From positions 1-27,281 of the forward strand of contig CAZJDM010000050.1 in NCBI GenBank assembly GCA_964544765.1: a DNA stretch of 27,281 nt, given 5' to 3'. This DNA is from CAZJDM01 sp964544765. Its GTDB lineage: Bacteria; Bdellovibrionota_B; Oligoflexia; CAYFLR01. Below, piece after piece: positions 14,278-22,432 of the stretch (position 1 is the stretch's first letter; each line of letters starts with the position of its first letter). The translations under genes and the position numbers were made by a program. Below the pieces are notes generated by a model. It was not told the origin of the DNA. It searched no databases and saw only the letters and a list, made by a program, of their open reading frames with translations.

Positions 14278-14881
14278 ACTTTTGACCAGGGAAACTAAAT
14301 CCAAAACCTATAAAAGGAAGGGCTATGTCTTTATAAAGATTGATTATCATATCTTCACCATTCTCTTTTTTATAGGTTTTACTTAAATAGACAAGGCTAC
14401 CTGTAAAGTACATGTATTTTAAAAAATGTACCCTAGCTCCTAAATCCAGAGTTATCAGATAACCCTGACGTGAATCGATAGAGGCGTTCAGATAATTGGA
14501 TTCAAGAATACCATAATTAATTCCCAGGAAGAATCCCCCTAATCTAAATTCTAGTCGTGGACCGTAAGATATATCAAGTTGTTTGATTAGAAAGTTTCTA
14601 ATATAAAATCCCCCGATGCCCAAATGTTTATAAGGCCAGAATAAGGCTCCTTTAGAGAAAGTAAACTGCTCAAGTGTTTGAAAATAGGTGCTTGGTCCTT
14701 GGGCAGCTATATAGAAGTTTAAAGAGCCAGAGGTTCCAATTTGTACGATCGGAGATCTTTTAGCAGCCATGGCGTTTGTAGAGACAATGCCAATGATAAT
14801 GATAATGAGAAGGTAAAAATATATCCAAAATGACTGGAAAAGAAATAAAATTTTGTTTCGAGATTTCACCATCTTAATCAT
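14276..14881 (-). CDS. Secreted beta-barrel-like outer-membrane protein, function unknown
   Basis: A 201-residue protein with a positively charged N-terminus, a hydrophobic stretch (about 14-35) and a likely signal-peptidase site at NAMAA (about 36-40). The rest alternates polar and aromatic residues in strand-like segments (GSLNFYIAAQG, KHLGIGGFYIRNFL, SYGPRLEFRLGGFFLGINYG, FLKYMYFTGSLVYLS, ALPFIGFGFSFPG), as in small eight-stranded barrels. No named family is recognised. It stands alone on the minus strand, divergent from ruvA with 62 bases between the starts. A hairpin follows its stop. Confidence 0.6.
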   Translation of the reverse strand: MIKMVKSRNKILFLFQSFWIYFYLLIIIIIGIVSTNAMAAKRSPIVQIGTSGSLNFYIAAQGPSTYFQTLEQFTFSKGALFWPYKHLGIGGFYIRNFLIKQLDISYGPRLEFRLGGFFLGINYGILESNYLNASIDSRQGYLITLDLGARVHFLKYMYFTGSLVYLSKTYKKENGEDMIINLYKDIALPFIGFGFSFPGQK

Positions 14882-14943
14882 TTTATCATACTAAAGTAGG
14901 TTTTGTATTGATTTTGAAAATATGACGGTTAGAATGCATAGAT

Positions 14944-15558
14944 ATGATAGCGTACTTAAATGGTAAATTAAAATTCAAGTCGGTGGATAGTGTAATTTTG
15001 GATGTTCGAGATGTAGGATACCAGGTATTTTGCCCCCTATCTTCTTTTTATAATTTTCCTGAAATAGATGGAGAAGTATCTTTATTTATTTATACCTATG
15101 TCAGAGAGGATGACATACGTCTTTATGGTTTTATTACCAGTGAAGAGAAAGAGTTGTTTAAATTATTACTATCTATTAATGGGGTAGGACCCAAGGCAGC
15201 CATTCAGGTATTATCCAATATGTCGGTTGATGAATTCGTTGAAGCCGTTACCAGTCGTATGATTGATCGATTTAAAAAAGTTCCGGGAATTGGACCTAAA
15301 GCTTCAGAGCGCATTATTTTAGAAGCTCGGGATAAATTAACCAAAGTTTTTACCATAGACGATAAAGGTGCTCCGCAGACTAAAGACATTAATAGAACTG
15401 GAAATGTTAATCAACTGACTGAGGATGTGGCCTCTGCTTTAGTTAATTTAGGTTATAATCAGAAATCTGCACTTAAAGCAGTTGATCAAGTTTTAATCGA
15501 AGAGAGTAATCCTTCCTTTGAAGAGGTTCTTAGAAAAGCTTTACGTATTTTGGTGTAG
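14944..15558 (+). CDS. ruvA: Holliday junction branch-migration protein RuvA
   Basis: RuvA binds four-way junctions as a tetramer and loads RuvB. The 204 residues match the family length: an N-terminal OB domain starting MIAYLNGKLKFKSVD, the junction-binding helix-hairpin-helix segments LLSINGVGPKAAIQVLS (about 74-90) and KKVPGIGPKASERIILEARD (about 109-128), and a C-terminal RuvB-contacting domain (about 155-204, VASALVNLGYNQKSALKAV). ruvB follows after 22 bases on the same strand, so both are co-transcribed. ruvC lies 3 kb away on the other strand with yebC instead of joining this operon. Confidence 0.96.
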   Translation: MIAYLNGKLKFKSVDSVILDVRDVGYQVFCPLSSFYNFPEIDGEVSLFIYTYVREDDIRLYGFITSEEKELFKLLLSINGVGPKAAIQVLSNMSVDEFVEAVTSRMIDRFKKVPGIGPKASERIILEARDKLTKVFTIDDKGAPQTKDINRTGNVNQLTEDVASALVNLGYNQKSALKAVDQVLIEESNPSFEEVLRKALRILV

Positions 15559-15580
15559 GAAAAAGTAGGTTGTTAAATTT

Positions 15581-16588
15581 ATGACTGACAATGATCGGCT
15601 AATAACTCCTAATCGATTAGGAGAACAAGAAGTTGTGGGTGAAGTTGCACTCAGACCCAATAAATTTGATGATTATCCTGGGCAGGAAAAAGCCAAGTCC
15701 AATATGAAGGTGTTTGTGAAAGCTGCCTTGCAGAGAAAAGAACCCCTGGATCATGTTTTGCTGCACGGACCACCGGGATTAGGTAAAACTACTTTGGCTA
15801 ATATTATTGCCCATACTTTGGGTGTTAATATGAAAACTACTTCTGGTCCCGCTATTGATAAGCCAGGTGATTTGGCAGCTATATTGACTAATTTGGAACC
15901 TTCAGATGTCTTATTTATAGATGAGATTCATAGGTTGTCCAGTGCTAGTGAAGAAGTTTTGTATCCGGCAATGGAAGATTTTCAGCTAGACATAACAATA
16001 GGGCAGGGGCCCTCTGCTAGAATTGTAAGAATAGATCTTCCTCCTTTTACCATGGTAGGAGCGACAACTAGAACCGGTAATTTGACAACTCCTTTGAGGG
16101 ATCGATTTGGTATTATTTCTCGTTTAGAATTTTACGATAATGATGAACTAGCCAAGATAATAATGAGAAGTTCTAAAATTTTAAATATTCCCGTGGATAA
16201 AGGAGGAGCTTTTGAAATAGCCAGAAGATCAAGAGGTACTCCTCGGGTAGCTAATCGTTTATTAAAACGGATTAGGGACTTTGCTCAAGTTGAAGGCAAG
16301 GAGATCGTGGATAAAGAGATTGCCAGTAGTAGTCTTGATAGTCTGGAAGTTGATAAAGAGGGTTTGGATTATATGGACCGACGAATTCTGCAGAACATTA
16401 TAGAGAAATATAGCGGTGGACCGGTTGGATTAGATAGTATTGCTACTACGGTCGGGGAGGAAAAAGACACCATCGAGGAAGTCTATGAGTCTTATCTGGT
16501 TTACCGGGGTTTTATTTTAAGGACACCTAGAGGAAGGGTAGCCAGTAAACAGGCTTATGATCATCTGGGATTGCCAGAGAATTCTTAG
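15581..16588 (+). CDS. ruvB: Holliday junction ATPase RuvB
   Basis: AAA+ motor that drives branch migration with RuvA. The 335-residue length is normal. Family marks are RPNKFDDYPGQEKAKSNMKV (about 26-45), Walker A GPPGLGKTT (about 65-73), Walker B DVLFIDEIHRLS (about 114-125), sensor 1 GATTRTG (about 160-166), the RDRFGI arginine finger region (about 172-177) and the C-terminal winged helix with GPVGLDSIATTVGEEKDTIE (about 286-305) and RTPRGRVA. The stop is 17 bases from the convergent stop of the amidohydrolase gene. Confidence 0.97.
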   Translation: MTDNDRLITPNRLGEQEVVGEVALRPNKFDDYPGQEKAKSNMKVFVKAALQRKEPLDHVLLHGPPGLGKTTLANIIAHTLGVNMKTTSGPAIDKPGDLAAILTNLEPSDVLFIDEIHRLSSASEEVLYPAMEDFQLDITIGQGPSARIVRIDLPPFTMVGATTRTGNLTTPLRDRFGIISRLEFYDNDELAKIIMRSSKILNIPVDKGGAFEIARRSRGTPRVANRLLKRIRDFAQVEGKEIVDKEIASSSLDSLEVDKEGLDYMDRRILQNIIEKYSGGPVGLDSIATTVGEEKDTIEEVYESYLVYRGFILRTPRGRVASKQAYDHLGLPENS

Positions 16589-16605
16589 TCCTCAATTACC
16601 TTGTC

Positions 16606-18126
16606 TTAATATTGATAATTTTTCAGCATAGATTTACCGTCAACAATTGTATCGATAATTTCAATACTCTCCAATTGAGAGTGGGGTGTATTAAAGGGAT
16701 CTGCAGATAAAACGGTTAAATCCGCTTGAAAATTAGGCAGTAGTTTTCCCAGTTTATTTTCAGTGAAATTGGCCCAACTAGGATGAACAGTATATCCTTG
16801 TAATGTTTCAAAGAGGGTCAAATTTTCTTGGTCCGATCTTTTGGTGATAGCTGCTTTTATATTAGAAAAAACGTCCGGTAACTCTACAGGCGCGTCTGTA
16901 CCTATTGCCAGTTTTTTATTATGATTTAAAACTGTTTTCCAAGGATATAGTTTAAAATCCGATTGTTGTAAGAAAGGAAATTTATCAAATAACCATTTTT
17001 TATCAGTGGCGTAATGACAAGGTTGCATACTGGGTACAATGGGAAGAGTTTGGAAAAATTTTAGATCTTGGGGTTTTAAGAACTGTATATGTTCTAACCT
17101 AGGTCGAAATGGTTCAATAGGTATAGTTTGATTTATTTTATTTAAAACTTTTAAAACATTACTAGAAGCTTGATCTCCAATAGAATGATACACCGGTTGG
17201 AATTGGCGCTGCAGGACTTTTTGGGTTTGACCTAAGATTTGTTCATAGTTTAAAAGTTCCAGTCCATAGCAATTTGATTTTTGTTCAAATGAAGTGAAAG
17301 CTCCTTCCGATCCTATGGCTCCATCAAGGAAAAATTTTACGGATTGAATCGTCAGGTAATTGGTTCTTAGTGGACCAGAAAATTGTTGGAGGTAAAACTC
17401 CATATGTTTGGTACCCGAGATCCATATGTTGGAGCGAATTTTTAATTCGTTTTTATTATTTAAATCATTAAAGGCTAAAACTTCATTTAAGGTTGACTGG
17501 GCTTCATCAACAGAAGTAATTCCATGTGCAAGTAATGCTTTTTGAGCATAGGTGATGTCTTCTTTTATTTCTTCTAAAGAATCTTTGGGTTTGTGTTTGA
17601 TTAGTAAGGACATATCATCATCGACTAAAATTCCTGAGGGAAAAGAATCTTTTAAGTCGGCAATTTTTAGAGCGGGGGAATTGGCCATTATACTATGACC
17701 ATCTGCGGTATATATTATTAAAGGATAGGATGGTTCTATTTTATCCAAGTAATCAATGTCAAGTCGTTCATTAGTAGGCATAAGATTAAGGTTTAATCCT
17801 TTTCCTATGATCCAATGTGAATTGGAGGGTGAAGACAAGTGAGCAATGAAATTTCGATATGACTCATAAAAATCATTTTTACATCGTACTTGTTCACATC
17901 TAAGGACTCTCCTTCTGTTACCTAAACTTAGGGTATGAATATGAGAATCATGGAAACCAGGAAGGACTGTTGTTCCCTTGAGATCTATAATGTCTTCGTT
18001 AGGTTCGGGACGAAGAAATTCTGATTTTTTGGCAATTTCAAGAATATAGCCATCTTTAATCCGCATTGAGTGAAAAGTATCTGTTGGCTGGTTTAGAGTA
18101 TATGCTTTGAAATTATGTAGAATCAT
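16606..18126 (-). CDS. Amidohydrolase family 3 protein (YtcJ-like)
   Basis: A 506-residue metal-dependent hydrolase of the amidohydrolase superfamily. The N-terminal beta-sandwich part precedes LPGFHDSHIH (residues 55-64), giving the metal ligands His62 and His64. The other ligands are probably the Lys of VKFFLDGAIGS (about 260-270), the His of VYHSIGD, the His of RPRLEHIQF and the Asp of AIGTDAPVE. The C-terminal GKLLPNFQADLTVLSADPF closes the composite sandwich. Homologues act on N-substituted or exo-cyclic amides, but the substrate here is unknown. It stands alone on the minus strand, facing ruvB's end, and is divergent from the small membrane-protein gene with 44 bases between starts. Export signals are absent, so it is cytoplasmic. 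Confidence 0.88.
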   Translation of the reverse strand: MILHNFKAYTLNQPTDTFHSMRIKDGYILEIAKKSEFLRPEPNEDIIDLKGTTVLPGFHDSHIHTLSLGNRRRVLRCEQVRCKNDFYESYRNFIAHLSSPSNSHWIIGKGLNLNLMPTNERLDIDYLDKIEPSYPLIIYTADGHSIMANSPALKIADLKDSFPSGILVDDDMSLLIKHKPKDSLEEIKEDITYAQKALLAHGITSVDEAQSTLNEVLAFNDLNNKNELKIRSNIWISGTKHMEFYLQQFSGPLRTNYLTIQSVKFFLDGAIGSEGAFTSFEQKSNCYGLELLNYEQILGQTQKVLQRQFQPVYHSIGDQASSNVLKVLNKINQTIPIEPFRPRLEHIQFLKPQDLKFFQTLPIVPSMQPCHYATDKKWLFDKFPFLQQSDFKLYPWKTVLNHNKKLAIGTDAPVELPDVFSNIKAAITKRSDQENLTLFETLQGYTVHPSWANFTENKLGKLLPNFQADLTVLSADPFNTPHSQLESIEIIDTIVDGKSMLKNYQY

Positions 18127-18170
18127 TTTTTTCCTTAATATTTTTAATTACATGCCGACTAATAAATACC

Positions 18171-18653
18171 ATGATGAACATCCATATACCCGATTTTTTT
18201 ATGGATATATATTGGCACTATCCTTGGGCATTGGTAGTGGCTATCTCAGTTATATGTATAATATTTGTTTTATTTTTTCCAATACCATTTGAATACTGGG
18301 AAACAGATTGGGAAGGATTGTCTGTTTTCATACTGTTTGTTTCCTCCATACCGTTTGTGTTTGCGGGTTTATACTGGGGGTGGGAAAAACTGACTCCTTT
18401 AAATTTTACTATATCCATTATTATGTTTTTATCCGCAGGTATTATAACCGCATTTAGATGTGTATTTAGAATGGCTAAAAATTATCCATTTTATTCTAAT
18501 TTATTAGAGAAAATTATAAAAGAACAAGCTGAATTGAAAAAGCAAAGAGAAAGATTGCGGGCAGAAGCTAAGCAAAGAAGACTCAAAAGACTTAGAGAAG
18601 ATATTGAGGGAACCAGCATTAGTGAGGGAGAGGAAGTTAAGCAGTTGACCTGA
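18171..18653 (+). CDS. Small membrane protein with a charged C-terminal coiled coil
   Basis: A 160-residue protein with about three membrane helices (about 18-38, 49-67 and 77-95), the last followed by FRCVFRMAKNYPFYS. After that comes a highly charged helical tail (about 112-148: EQAELKKQRERLRAEAKQRR and onward) that should form a coiled coil in the cytoplasm. No family is recognised. Its last 17 bases overlap the end of the convergent ruvC gene. The start at 18171 gives MMNIHIPDFF; the second ATG at 18174 is equally possible. Confidence 0.6.
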   Translation: MMNIHIPDFFMDIYWHYPWALVVAISVICIIFVLFFPIPFEYWETDWEGLSVFILFVSSIPFVFAGLYWGWEKLTPLNFTISIIMFLSAGIITAFRCVFRMAKNYPFYSNLLEKIIKEQAELKKQRERLRAEAKQRRLKRLREDIEGTSISEGEEVKQLT

Positions 18654-19164
18654 CATGGTAATTAAGGGTTTTTTTAAGTTTGGAAGAAGTGGCATGACAT
18701 AGAGCCACAGCTAATGCGTCTGAAGCATCTGTATATGCTTTTTCTCGTAAATTCAACAGCACTCTAATCATTTCAACTACCTGATTTTTACTTGCTCGAC
18801 CATATCCTACTACCGCCATTTTTATTTGAGTGGGACTATATTCAGCTAAAGGGAGGTTGGCGTCTTGTAGGGCGATTATAGCGGAACCTCTTGCATGACC
18901 TAATTTTAATGCGCTTTGAACATTTTTCCCGCAAAAAACATTTTCGATACTTGCTTCGTCGGGTTGGTATTCAGCGATTATTTTACGTAGACCGGTAAAG
19001 ATGAAATGAATTTTTTGAAAGAAACCTTCTTCTCCTTGGGGATCATTGAGAGCTTTTTTGACGAATAGACAACCGTTATCAATATGAATTGTTTTGTTGC
19101 CAATAACATCTATGATCCCCCAGCCTGTGATGTTAGTACCGGGGTCTACTCCTAAAATTCTCAT
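18637..19164 (-). CDS. ruvC: Holliday junction resolvase RuvC
   Basis: Endonuclease that cuts branch-migrated Holliday junctions made by RuvAB. The 175 residues carry all catalytic acids in the expected order: Asp7 in MRILGVDPGTNITGWG, the Glu of SIENVFCGKN (about residue 69), and the two acids of TDASDALAVALCH (about 141-144). The conserved GHARG (about 89-93) and YSPTQIKMAVVGYGRASKNQ (about 109-128) are present. It follows yebC after 6 bases on the same strand, a common yebC-ruvC operon. Its 3' end overlaps the gene for the small membrane protein. Confidence 0.96.
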   Translation of the reverse strand: MRILGVDPGTNITGWGIIDVIGNKTIHIDNGCLFVKKALNDPQGEEGFFQKIHFIFTGLRKIIAEYQPDEASIENVFCGKNVQSALKLGHARGSAIIALQDANLPLAEYSPTQIKMAVVGYGRASKNQVVEMIRVLLNLREKAYTDASDALAVALCHATSSKLKKTLNYHVRSTA

Positions 19165-19170
19165 TAAACA

Positions 19171-19923
19171 CTATTTTTCAGCTAATTGGGTTAATGTTTC
19201 TTCCGAGAAATCAACGTTAGAATATAATTTTTGTACATCATCCAATTCTTCTAATTTACTGAGTAATTTTACCACTTGTTCAGCGGTATCTCCTTCGACC
19301 GTTATTTTGTTGTCCGGTAATTTGGTTACTTCACCTTGTTTAGGGGTAAAACCATCATTTTCTAGGGCCGTTCGAACGTTAAGATACTCACTTGGTTCGG
19401 TGATAACGGTCCAGGAATCTCCATCGTCAATAAGGTCCTCAGCTCCGGCTTCCAATGCTTTATCCATTAGTTCTTCTTCAGAAATTGCTTCCTTATCATA
19501 CTCAATAACCCCTTTGGATTTAAATTGATATGCTACACTACCAGCTTCAGCCATTTTGCCACTACTTTTGGAAAAAGCGTGCCTTACTTCGGCAATAGTT
19601 CGGTTTTTGTTGTCGGTTAAGCAGTCTAATACGATAGCAACTCCACCTGGTCCGTATCCTTCATATGTTAGTTCGACGTATTCAACTCCTTCTAATTCAC
19701 CAGTTCCTTTTTTAATAGCTCTTTCAATATTGTCTTTGGGCATATTGACGTCTTTAGCCGCTAATAAAGCTGTTCTAAGTCGTGGATTATGGTCCGGTTC
19801 TCCTCCGCCATTTTTTGCGGCAACCATAATTTCTCTAATCACTTTAGTGAATTTTGCTCCTCGAGCAGCGTCAGCCGCACCTTTTTTATGCTGGATTTTA
19901 CTCCATTTATTATGACCTGACAT
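19171..19923 (-). CDS. yebC: YebC/PmpR-family regulatory protein
   Basis: A 250-residue protein starting MSGHNKWSKIQHKKGAADA, the invariant opening of the YebC/TACO1 family. It continues with FTKVIREIMVAAKNGGGEPD (about 25-44), MPKDNIERAIKKGTGELEGV and YEGYGPGGVAIVLDCLTDNK (about 88-107). Family members act as transcriptional regulators and, in more recent work, as translation factors that relieve ribosome stalling on poly-proline stretches. It heads the operon with ruvC. The upstream region (19969-20015) contains two competing inverted repeats that may control it. Confidence 0.96.
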   Translation of the reverse strand: MSGHNKWSKIQHKKGAADAARGAKFTKVIREIMVAAKNGGGEPDHNPRLRTALLAAKDVNMPKDNIERAIKKGTGELEGVEYVELTYEGYGPGGVAIVLDCLTDNKNRTIAEVRHAFSKSSGKMAEAGSVAYQFKSKGVIEYDKEAISEEELMDKALEAGAEDLIDDGDSWTVITEPSEYLNVRTALENDGFTPKQGEVTKLPDNKITVEGDTAEQVVKLLSKLEELDDVQKLYSNVDFSEETLTQLAEK

Positions 19924-19968
19924 ATGCGCCTCTATTCAAATTAATAATAATACTCGGTTAACAGTAAT

Positions 19969-20015
19969 CAGTTTTAAGTATAACAATTCTCACTTAAAAC
20001 TGGGAGTTAAGTGAG
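19969..20015 (-). promoter_or_regulatory. Competing inverted repeats upstream of yebC
   Basis: CAGTTTTAAGT (19969-19979) is exactly inverted as ACTTAAAACTG (19992-20002). CTCACTTAA (19989-19997) is exactly inverted as TTAAGTGAG (20007-20015). The middle bases are shared, so only one stem can form at a time. No T-tract follows. They could be an RNA switch in the yebC leader or overlapping operators. Confidence 0.45.
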
Positions 20016-20092
20016 TAATAACTATAAAGAACCATATCATTTAAATGAGCAAAGGTGAATTAGAAAAATAGTTAGATACATTTGTGGGTGCA

Positions 20093-20635
20093 TTAAAACC
20101 CGGTTACTCTGATCATAGGATAGATATTCTTATTAGCAACGCTGGATGCATTCTGTAAGATGATATTCACCTCCGAGTTAGTGAAATCCACAATTTGAAA
20201 CCAGCTATTTTGATAAATATCACTACCATTCGGCATATATATACTAACTTGAACGTTCAGAGTTGAATTAGGAAATGGAATTGGAAAAGGGACTGGAGTG
20301 GGAGTGGAAACTTCAAGGTCTTTAAAATTGGGACCGACTGTCCACTGCATGATGAAACCACTCTTAAATTTAACATAACCGTTATTAGTGAGATTTTGGT
20401 TAATAATACCCTCTTCATGTGGTTTCCAAGCAAAATTACCATCATCATCTAGTACACAAAATTCTACATTCTTTTTATCATCACTAACCCGAGTCTTCCC
20501 CAAATCAGCCTCTTTATTACATGTAGGGGGACCTGTGCATACAGGATACGAGTCTCCATATATGATGCCAGTAAAGACAAGGCTAGAAGTAATAGATATT
20601 AAGACAAAATTAATAATCTTAAACATAAAATCCAT
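20093..20635 (-). CDS. Exported protein with a phage tail-fibre-like C-terminal domain
   Basis: A 180-residue protein with a signal peptide (hydrophobic 7-25, likely cleavage near GIIYG). The region of residues 30-60 has four cysteines (PVCTGPPTCNKE, VEFCVLD and the region between). The C-terminal part resembles the beta-sandwich tip of phage tail fibres (Gp53-like family): NNGYVKFKSGFIMQW (84-98), then VPFPIPFPNSTLNV (115-128) and a last strand PMIRVTGF. Tail fibres have no signal peptide, so this appears to be a domain used outside phage, perhaps for surface binding; no other phage gene is near. It is transcribed alone, with a short gap to the kinase-like gene upstream. Confidence 0.55.
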   Translation of the reverse strand: MDFMFKIINFVLISITSSLVFTGIIYGDSYPVCTGPPTCNKEADLGKTRVSDDKKNVEFCVLDDDGNFAWKPHEEGIINQNLTNNGYVKFKSGFIMQWTVGPNFKDLEVSTPTPVPFPIPFPNSTLNVQVSIYMPNGSDIYQNSWFQIVDFTNSEVNIILQNASSVANKNIYPMIRVTGF

Positions 20636-20687
20636 CCTACTTGAAAATAGTCCCTATAAATCTGGGTCGACAAAATTGATAAAAACT

Positions 20688-22403
20688 TTACTCATTATGA
20701 CGAATTTCATATGCACTACCACCAATAAATTCTCGAATGGGAGAGATAGGGGATATTTCTTCCAGATAATCGTATCTAATAATGGTGTCCAAAAGGGTTG
20801 ATGTCCTCACACCACGAATATATGGATCAAGTCGCCCCTCTCTTCTGAGGTTTTCGATATAAATTAAACTGGGAAATATTTCTTGTAGAGATGTTTTAAG
20901 TACTGGCAACTCATAAGGAAGTCCGGTATTAATAACTTCGTCAACGGCATATATATAAGGTATTATATGTTTGAGTTCTCCTTTACGAACATAGGTCCAA
21001 TGAGCCAAGGTCTTTTTGGGGTCGTAGTTACGATATAAGTGATCGCGGATCATACGCTTTAATAACCTGATGTCAGTCCATTTGGTATAAGAACCATCTG
21101 TGTTGCGTAGTACGTTTTGTGGTTCAACAAAGATTTTGAATTTTTTATCGGTTGGAACTGATTCGGTGGTTTTGCGATATAGTCCGTGAAGACAATCAAT
21201 AAGTATCAGCTCGTCATTTTGGACAGAAAATTCTTCTATTCCATCTCGTTTGCCTAATTTAAAATTGTAAATAGGTTTTTGGATAGTTTTACCTAAAGTT
21301 AAATCTTGTAAATTGTTATTTAGAAGGTCCAGTTCTAAAGCATCAGGCATTTCGAAGTCATAATCGCCAAATTCATCTTTGGGATAGGCTGAAAGAGATA
21401 AAAAATAATCATCAACATTGAGTTGTTTAAGCTTTAGTCCTCTTTTTTGTAATTTTTGGCTCAAAATGGCGGTAGTAGTGGTTTTATTGGAACAGGACGG
21501 TCCAGCAATGATGACTATTTTTAACTGGTTCTTTCGTTTTAAAATTTTTTCAACTACTTGCTCAATATCAGCATAAAAACGTTCATCACTTAGATCCATT
21601 AGTTCTTTTAGAGATTTACCATTTTTTCCTAAGATCCAGTCATTAAGTCCAAAGACGCTGTCACATTCATGCTTAATGTTCCAAAGTAATGTTGATTGTA
21701 AGGTCTCTCGATGAATTCCATCATGAGTAAATTGAGTCTTGGATATTTCTCCAGTTTTAATTTTGTTTCTGCCTTCTCGGTATATCATGAAACCTTCGGC
21801 TACACACACCTCACCAATAGCTTTTAGTTCCAATTCTATCATGTCTTGGATAAATTCTCGGTCAGGATAGTAATCATATTCAGTAAAACCTAAACGAGCT
21901 TTATTTTGGATTTTTTGATAAAATCCATTTATCACTTCTTCAAGGTAGGGTAGTTTTTTATGGTTATTGGTAAATAAATCTCTTACCATCGTGATTGGTT
22001 GACTGTTTTCTGACCAAAAAGTATCTTGTCCTTTGGGATCAAGCTGATCAAACTCATTAAGTTGATCGAGGCAGGTTTGACATAAAAGGGATGTTAATCG
22101 TGGGCAAAAGTCTGATCTTAAAATACGTTCGGATCTTTCATTTTGGTCAAAACTATTTATTTTATTAAGAGCGTCTTTAATTAAAGCATTTAAATTATAA
22201 AAATTATCAAAGATTCGTTTTTGGACCAATTCACTGTACTTAATAGCTCGACTTTCAGCTTCCCATTCTTTAACATGTTCTATATATGTAATTGCGGTGG
22301 CTATTGACTTATAAATTTTTGATAGGTCGAAGGGAACAATTTTTCCATGTTTATCAATAATACGGGTTATAGAATTAGGGATAGTCACGGTTGATCCTTC
22401 CAT
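20688..22403 (-). CDS. ATP-cone plus uridine kinase-like P-loop protein
   Basis: A 571-residue protein with two parts. Residues about 11-215 look like an ATP-cone nucleotide-sensing domain: TRIIDKHGKIVPFDLSKIYK (13-32) opens it and VAEGFMIYREGRNKIK (201-216) closes it, with an extra segment in between. From about 294 comes a uridine kinase/phosphoribulokinase-like P-loop domain: IVIIAGPSCSNKTTTTAIL (296-314), NVDDYFLS (about 329-336) with the DDYF motif, and a C-terminal helical region. The Walker A glycine before the Lys is Asn (SNKT in place of SGKT), which is unusual. Function is probably nucleoside or related phosphorylation under nucleotide control; substrate unknown. It is divergent from hrpA with 29 bases between starts. 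Confidence 0.7.
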   Translation of the reverse strand: MEGSTVTIPNSITRIIDKHGKIVPFDLSKIYKSIATAITYIEHVKEWEAESRAIKYSELVQKRIFDNFYNLNALIKDALNKINSFDQNERSERILRSDFCPRLTSLLCQTCLDQLNEFDQLDPKGQDTFWSENSQPITMVRDLFTNNHKKLPYLEEVINGFYQKIQNKARLGFTEYDYYPDREFIQDMIELELKAIGEVCVAEGFMIYREGRNKIKTGEISKTQFTHDGIHRETLQSTLLWNIKHECDSVFGLNDWILGKNGKSLKELMDLSDERFYADIEQVVEKILKRKNQLKIVIIAGPSCSNKTTTTAILSQKLQKRGLKLKQLNVDDYFLSLSAYPKDEFGDYDFEMPDALELDLLNNNLQDLTLGKTIQKPIYNFKLGKRDGIEEFSVQNDELILIDCLHGLYRKTTESVPTDKKFKIFVEPQNVLRNTDGSYTKWTDIRLLKRMIRDHLYRNYDPKKTLAHWTYVRKGELKHIIPYIYAVDEVINTGLPYELPVLKTSLQEIFPSLIYIENLRREGRLDPYIRGVRTSTLLDTIIRYDYLEEISPISPIREFIGGSAYEIRHNE

Positions 22404-22432
22404 TTATATTTGATAAATGATATCAAAAAATA

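Noticed and set aside
19094..19915. Plus-strand frames of 119 and 144 codons opposite yebC
   Set aside because: Antisense to one of the most conserved bacterial proteins; Ser/Pro-rich translation typical of a shadow frame.
20388..20801. 137-codon plus-strand frame opposite the exported protein
   Set aside because: Spans two minus-strand genes and their gap, with no motif or ribosome site.
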